Positions 31,901 to 35,483 of a stretch of 35,483 bases of DNA are shown piece after piece. Origin of the DNA: Rhizobiales bacterium CCH3-A5 (GTDB lineage: Bacteria > Pseudomonadota > Alphaproteobacteria > Rhizobiales > Beijerinckiaceae); NCBI GenBank assembly GCA_001556025.1, contig LSIB01000022.1:1-35483 (forward strand), given 5' to 3'. Every line of letters begins with the position of its first letter. The first letter of the stretch is position 1. The notes beneath the pieces are model-generated. The model worked only from the letters and a program-made list of their open reading frames with translations. It was not told where the DNA came from and ran no database searches. The position numbers and the translations under genes are program-made.

Positions 31901-33418
31901 ATGGCTGAGGCAGTGACGGCGCGCTGGCACGGCGACAATTATCAATCCCGGATATTCTGGGAGAACGCGTTCAACCTTCTCGATCCGAATTCCTGCGTCG
32001 TGGAAGTTACGTTCGAGGCAAACGGGCCGAAAGCGTTCGACGATGTGGTCGTCCGGTACGATCCACCGGTCGCGCGTTCAGGGCCTGAACGCGTTTCGGC
32101 GGACTATCACCAGGTCAAATGGCATGTGCAGACCGGCGGACGCTTCGGATACGAGGACTTCATCGATCCCGATTTTATCGGCGCGCAGTCCTTCTCCCTC
32201 CTTCAGCGCCTGAAACAGGCACGGTTAACTGCGCCGTCTTCCGCGCACTTCACGTTCTTGACCACCTACCGCATAAAGGACGGCGATCCTCTCGCCATCC
32301 TCGTTTCCGGTCACGACAGGACCCTGCTTATCGAAAGACTGTTCGATGGTACGACCGACCGCAGCCGGATGGGGCAGGTGCGCAAGCTCTGGCGCGAGCA
32401 TCTTCAGCTGCCCGACGACGAGGCCCTGAAAGCCGTCGTCCGCGGCCTGCGGGTCATTGACGGCCACCGGTCCCTCGACGAGTTGCGTTCCGAGATCAAC
32501 GTCAAGGCGCAGGTCGTGGGCGTGTTGACGTGCAGCGCCGCCGATTCAGATTTCCGGTATGACGAGCTGGCCCGCCAGTTGAAAGTCCGTCAGCTTCATG
32601 CCCTGACGCGGGAAACCCTGCTTCAATTCTGCCGCGATGAGCGGCTTCTCGTCGAACGGCTGTCCGAGCCCGATCTGTTTTTGCCGGTAGCGATCCGCAG
32701 CTTCCTCGGGCCGGCGGCTGATATTGTCGGCGCTTCGCCCGACAACACCCTGTTGCTGACAGACGATTTCCGTCTGCGCTATCTTCAGGACGATCGCGAC
32801 TGGCAAACGGATATTCGCCCGAAGGTCGAGGACTTCCTGCGCGCGGCGGTCAAGAAATCCGGAAGGCTGCGCCTGATACTGGATGCGCATGCCTCGATCG
32901 CGTTTCTTGCCGGTGCGGTTCTTGATTTAAAATCCGGCGTTCAGACACAGCTGGTGCAGAAGGGCCGGGTGGGCTCTCGAATCTGGCGCGCGGATGACGC
33001 TTCGGCCGCCAATGGCGCGCGCTTCGTTGTCGCCGATGAGAGCCTTGGCACCGGCAACGATATCGCAGTTGCGATCAGCATTTCACAGTCCGCGACCGCG
33101 CAGGCGCGAGCCTACGTCGCGGCGCATTTACCGGGCGTGGGGCGCCTGGTTTCGTTCGCGCTTCCCGGCGGGCCGGGACAGCAAAGCGTGGCGGGCGGCG
33201 CGCACGCGGCGGTCCTTGCCGAGCACGTCTCCAATCACTTGCGGGAGATTACAGCGCACGACCCTGATGCCGTGGTCCACATCTTCGCGGCATGCCCCAA
33301 CAGTTTTCTGTTTTTTCTCGGTCAGCACCATCAGGGCATAGCCCCTTGCGTCGTTTATGAATTCGATTTCGACCGACAGGGCAGCAAGACGTATCAACCC
33401 TCGTTTTTGATCGACTGA
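31901..33418 (+). CDS. cap4: Cap4-like effector: DUF4297-type nuclease fused to SAVED domain
   Basis: A 505-residue protein. The N-terminal 150 residues have a PD-(D/E)XK-like arrangement: Trp/Glu in FWENAF, Asp47-Asp48 in AFDDVVVRY, and Gln71-Val-Lys73 in YHQVKWH, as in DUF4297 nucleases of Cap4. The C-terminal part (about 300-505) is a SAVED domain, ending in HIFAACPNSFLFFLGQHHQG and VVYEFDFDRQG, which bind cyclic oligonucleotides. On ligand binding Cap4 oligomerises and cuts double-stranded DNA indiscriminately, killing the infected cell (established for family members). The ATG at 31901 has a very strong GGGGGGAGG six bases upstream, stronger than the overlapped genes before it. Most HORMA-type CBASS described to me carry NucC, so this effector choice is notable. 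Confidence 0.88.
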   Translation: MAEAVTARWHGDNYQSRIFWENAFNLLDPNSCVVEVTFEANGPKAFDDVVVRYDPPVARSGPERVSADYHQVKWHVQTGGRFGYEDFIDPDFIGAQSFSLLQRLKQARLTAPSSAHFTFLTTYRIKDGDPLAILVSGHDRTLLIERLFDGTTDRSRMGQVRKLWREHLQLPDDEALKAVVRGLRVIDGHRSLDELRSEINVKAQVVGVLTCSAADSDFRYDELARQLKVRQLHALTRETLLQFCRDERLLVERLSEPDLFLPVAIRSFLGPAADIVGASPDNTLLLTDDFRLRYLQDDRDWQTDIRPKVEDFLRAAVKKSGRLRLILDAHASIAFLAGAVLDLKSGVQTQLVQKGRVGSRIWRADDASAANGARFVVADESLGTGNDIAVAISISQSATAQARAYVAAHLPGVGRLVSFALPGGPGQQSVAGGAHAAVLAEHVSNHLREITAHDPDAVVHIFAACPNSFLFFLGQHHQGIAPCVVYEFDFDRQGSKTYQPSFLID

Positions 33419-33469
33419 ATAGTAGTGGTCGCTTTCCAATTAAATCCCGAAACTGATGTACAGCATTTT

Positions 33470-33596
33470 CAACATGTTGCGCTGGCTCCGTGAATGCCTT
33501 TCCCTCCCCTATTGGAACCACCACACGGCAGCCTCGTCAGTCTTTGCATGGATTTTTAATGACATTCCTTGCAAACTGCCCGCGGAGGTCTAAATT
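33470..33596 (+). promoter_or_regulatory. promoter region of the second AbiE pair
   Basis: A perfect 10-bp palindrome, CAACATGTTG, lies at 33470-33479. A possible promoter is TTGCAA (33569-33574), 16 bases, TAAATT (33591-33596). Transcription would start almost at the ATG (33603), and the only GGAGG is too far upstream to serve it, so this antitoxin mRNA may also be leaderless. No clear inverted repeat overlaps the start, unlike the first pair. Confidence 0.4.
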
Positions 33597-33602
33597 GCAG
33601 CC

Positions 33603-34199
33603 ATGAGCAAGTTCGACCAGTTCAAAGCCAAGCTCCGATCCGGGCAGACCTACCGCCGGGCGGATCTGGCCCAATGGTCGGCGGCGGTCGATCGTCATCT
33701 CAAGGAAGCGGTGCAGGCCGGCGTCCTCACCAAGCTCGCCGGCGGCCTCTACTACGCGCCCAAAGAGACCGCCTTCGGCAAGGCGCCTCCCCAGGACGAC
33801 ACCCTCGTCGCCACCTTCTTGAAAGGCGGCCCGTTCCTGCTGGCCTCGCCGAACGCCTACAATGCGCTCGGCGTCGGCACGACCCAGCTGCACAACAAAA
33901 CCGTGGTTTATAACCACAAGCGCCATGGCAAGTTCGCGCTGGGCGGACGCACATATGATTTCAGGATGAAGCCCACCTTCCCGAAGAAGCTCACCGCTGA
34001 GTTTCTGATGGTCGATCTGGTCAACAACCTCGACCAGCTTGGAGAGAGCGCCGGGGAGGTGCTCGAGCGCGTCAAGGCGCGCCTGGCCGTCAGTGACCCA
34101 GCCCGGGTGAAGAAGGCCGCACAGTCCTATGGCTCCGAGCGGGCCAAGAAGTTCTTCGCCCGCGCTCTGGCCGAGGTGGGGACCCAGAATGCCGCGTGA
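33603..34199 (+). CDS. AbiEi-family antitoxin (DUF6088-like), second copy
   Basis: A 198-residue protein. The N-terminal winged helix spans about residues 1-55 (YRRADLAQWSAAVDRHLKEAVQAGVLTKLAGGLYYAPK). The AbiEi-like domain follows, with FLLASPNAYNALGVGTTQLHN. The C-terminus (DPARVKKAAQSYGSERAKKFFARALAE) is helical. It is shorter than the first AbiEi (281 residues) and belongs to a different subfamily. It should repress its promoter and neutralise the transferase encoded next, which it overlaps by 11 bases. The ATG at 33603 has no usable ribosome-binding site. It lies 184 bases past the Cap4 effector on the same strand, at the right end of the defence island. Confidence 0.85.
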   Translation: MSKFDQFKAKLRSGQTYRRADLAQWSAAVDRHLKEAVQAGVLTKLAGGLYYAPKETAFGKAPPQDDTLVATFLKGGPFLLASPNAYNALGVGTTQLHNKTVVYNHKRHGKFALGGRTYDFRMKPTFPKKLTAEFLMVDLVNNLDQLGESAGEVLERVKARLAVSDPARVKKAAQSYGSERAKKFFARALAEVGTQNAA

Positions 34200-35136
34200 T
34201 TTCCTACACAACCATCCGCAGTTCGCCGATCTGATCCGGATCGTCGCCAATGACCAGGGCATCGCGCCTGGCTTGGTCGAGAAGGACTATTGGATCATGC
34301 AAAGCCTTTACGGCCTGCAGCAACTTGGCATGACGTTCGAGCTGAAGGGCGGCACGTCGCTGTCAAAAGGCTATGGTCTGATCAGCCGGTTCTCTGAAGA
34401 CATCGACATCCGCATCGAGCCCCCGGCCGATCCGGCGGTGATGATCGGCCGCAACCACGACAAACCTGCCCACGTCCAAAGCCGCAAGGATTTCTATGAT
34501 CGGCTGGCGCAGACCATCGCCATCGACGGGATCACATCCATTGAGCGGGACACGGCGTTCGATGAAACCCGCCAATATCGCAGCGCGGGCATTCGCCTGA
34601 CCTATGCCAGCATCAATGGATCGATCGAGGGCCTTAAGGACGGGGTCTTGCTCGAAGTCGGCTTCGACGATGTCGCCCCAAACGAGGCGCGAGACATCAG
34701 CTCGTGGGCATATGACTTCGCCGCCAGCCGGGTCGAGATCATCGACAACCGCGCCAAAGGCGTCGCCTGCTACCACCCGGGCCATACGCTCGTTGAAAAG
34801 CTGCAGGCGATCTCGACCAAGTTTCGGCAGCAGCAAGAGACCGGCACGTTCCCGCCCAATTTTATGCGCCACTACTACGACGTCTATTCCCTGCTCCAGG
34901 ATCCGGCCGTGCAGACATTCGTCGGCACGCGGGGCTACCTCGATCATAAGGCAAAGCGCTTTCCCAAGGCGGACAACCCGGTAATCATCGAGAACGAGGC
35001 CTTCATTCTGAGCGACCCCGCGACCCGCGCCACCCTGCAGAAGGCCTATGCCGCGTCGAGCGCACTCTATTTCCGCGGCCAGCCGGCCTTCGGCGAAATC
35101 CTGACCGAAATCGCCAAGTGGGCGCCCAAACTGTAA
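34189..35136 (+). CDS. AbiEii-family nucleotidyltransferase toxin, intact second copy
   Basis: A 315-residue protein. The nucleotidyltransferase core is LKGGTSLSKGYGLISRFSEDIDI, with GGTS at 54-57 and the catalytic Asp pair at 71 and 73. An early EKDYWIMQSLYGL helix and the late PGHTLVEKLQAISTKF, with the conserved Lys, then RHYYDVYSLL, complete the AbiEii/AbiGii pattern. The toxin modifies nucleic acids, tRNA in some homologues, and arrests growth. The ATG at 34189 lies 11 bases inside the antitoxin gene behind GTGGGG; the frame to 34129 is the antitoxin shadow. Unlike the first copy, this one is intact. It closes the island, with backbone sequence immediately after. Confidence 0.88.
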   Translation: MPRDFLHNHPQFADLIRIVANDQGIAPGLVEKDYWIMQSLYGLQQLGMTFELKGGTSLSKGYGLISRFSEDIDIRIEPPADPAVMIGRNHDKPAHVQSRKDFYDRLAQTIAIDGITSIERDTAFDETRQYRSAGIRLTYASINGSIEGLKDGVLLEVGFDDVAPNEARDISSWAYDFAASRVEIIDNRAKGVACYHPGHTLVEKLQAISTKFRQQQETGTFPPNFMRHYYDVYSLLQDPAVQTFVGTRGYLDHKAKRFPKADNPVIIENEAFILSDPATRATLQKAYAASSALYFRGQPAFGEILTEIAKWAPKL

Positions 35137-35157
35137 TTCAGCAGACCATCGCCGCCA

Positions 35158-35361
35158 TCAGGCCTCGGCCATCACTTCGCCGAGCGCCGAGGCTTTGGGC
35201 AACTCGATCATCAACGGGCGGTCCGCCGCGACGTCGATTCTGCTAATCGTCAGCCCCTTATCCCTGGCCGTGATTGAAGAGAGCAACCACACGGTGAGGT
35301 GCGTCAGCCTGCGGAACTGAAAATCAAACCAGCCGATCTCAAATCGCCTCGCGGCCTGGGA
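35158..35361 (-). pseudogene. possible C-terminal remnant of a lost gene
   Basis: After the stop of the gene at the right edge, the same minus-strand frame reads on for about 67 codons and ends at 35158 with a protein-like stretch (KGLTISRIDVAADRPLMIEL, then ASALGEVMAEA). There is no good start or ribosome-binding site. It could be the tail of a gene cut when the island inserted, or a short chance frame. I cannot name a family. Confidence 0.3.
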
Positions 35362-35483
35362 TCACATAATCCCCCATGCCCGATAGCGCTTTCGTCCGGT
35401 GAGTTCACGCGGCAGGCTGCCGCCGAGCTCCTTCAGCATCGCCTCTACTGCTTGGGGCGAGACCTGCAGCCGCGCCGCCGCCA
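35362..35483 (-). CDS. C-terminal end of an RHE_PE00001-like (DUF1612/HTH) plasmid protein, partial
   Basis: The minus strand is open from the window edge to a TGA at 35362, giving about 39 codons. The frame has a helix-turn-helix-like segment (RLQVSPQAVEAMLKELGG) followed by PRELTGRKRYRAWGIM. This ending matches my memory of rhizobial DUF1612/HTH proteins, whose C-termini read similarly (VSPQ, then TGRxRYRAWG). The rest of the gene lies outside the window. It supports a rhizobial plasmid-type backbone on the far side of the island. It is too short to be certain of the family. Confidence 0.6.
   Translation of the reverse strand, partial: AAARLQVSPQAVEAMLKELGGSLPRELTGRKRYRAWGIM

Noticed and set aside
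1..35483. CRISPR arrays, tRNA or rRNA genes, insertion sequences, integrases
   Set aside because: No regularly spaced repeats, cloverleaf sequences, transposase or integrase motifs were found on either strand.

Overview
The window is GC-rich DNA from an alphaproteobacterium, most likely Hyphomicrobiales (rhizobial-type) or a relative. It looks like a large plasmid or integrative element. The evidence is a set of backbone families typical of such replicons: an ArdC-like protein, DUF7007, a ParB-like protein, a 1700-residue methylase-helicase, DUF3085, DUF1419, a DUF3991/Toprim protein, and a partial RHE_PE00001-like (DUF1612) protein at the right edge. All family names come from reading the translations; no database search was run.

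Layout. (1) Positions 1-12871 are backbone genes, all on the minus strand. Many are separated by GC-rich stem-loops, and three (1437-3102) are coupled by ATGA overlaps. (2) Positions 12872-13528 carry no convincing gene and hold an AT-rich boundary patch. (3) Positions 13566-15319 (+) are an AbiEi/AbiEii toxin-antitoxin pair whose toxin is frameshifted. (4) Positions 27035-15776 (-) are a tightly overlapping five-gene operon: a TerB_N/TerB/TerB_C protein with a signal peptide, peptidoglycan-binding domain and membrane segment; a P-loop ATPase; an Lhr-like DEAD/DEAH helicase; an SbcD/YhaO-like phosphoesterase; and an SbcC/YhaN-like ATPase. The first three match the Shango anti-phage system; the last two look like a coupled SbcCD-type nuclease. 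A 99-residue unknown protein (15435-15734) may be a sixth member. (5) Positions 27390-28612 (-) encode an ImmA/IrrE-type peptidase and an XRE repressor, matching the CapP/CapH pair that controls some CBASS loci. (6) Positions 28745-33418 (+) hold a DUF2188 protein, a terminator, then a HORMA/TRIP13 (type III) CBASS operon: Cap6, a 158-residue partner (possibly Cap8), Cap7 HORMA, a CD-NTase and a Cap4-like nuclease-SAVED effector. (7) Positions 33603-35136 (+) are a second, intact AbiEi/AbiEii pair. (8) Beyond 35140 backbone-like sequence returns on the minus strand.

The stretch of about 21.6 kb between the two AbiE modules is therefore a dense defence island inside a mobile backbone. CapH/CapP and the overlapping divergent promoters at 28637-28704 probably keep CBASS low until DNA damage. 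Most interesting for novelty are the fusion of a Shango-like trio with an SbcCD pair in one coupled operon, the membrane-anchored cell-wall-binding form of its TerB protein, and a terminator placed between the CBASS promoter and cap6.
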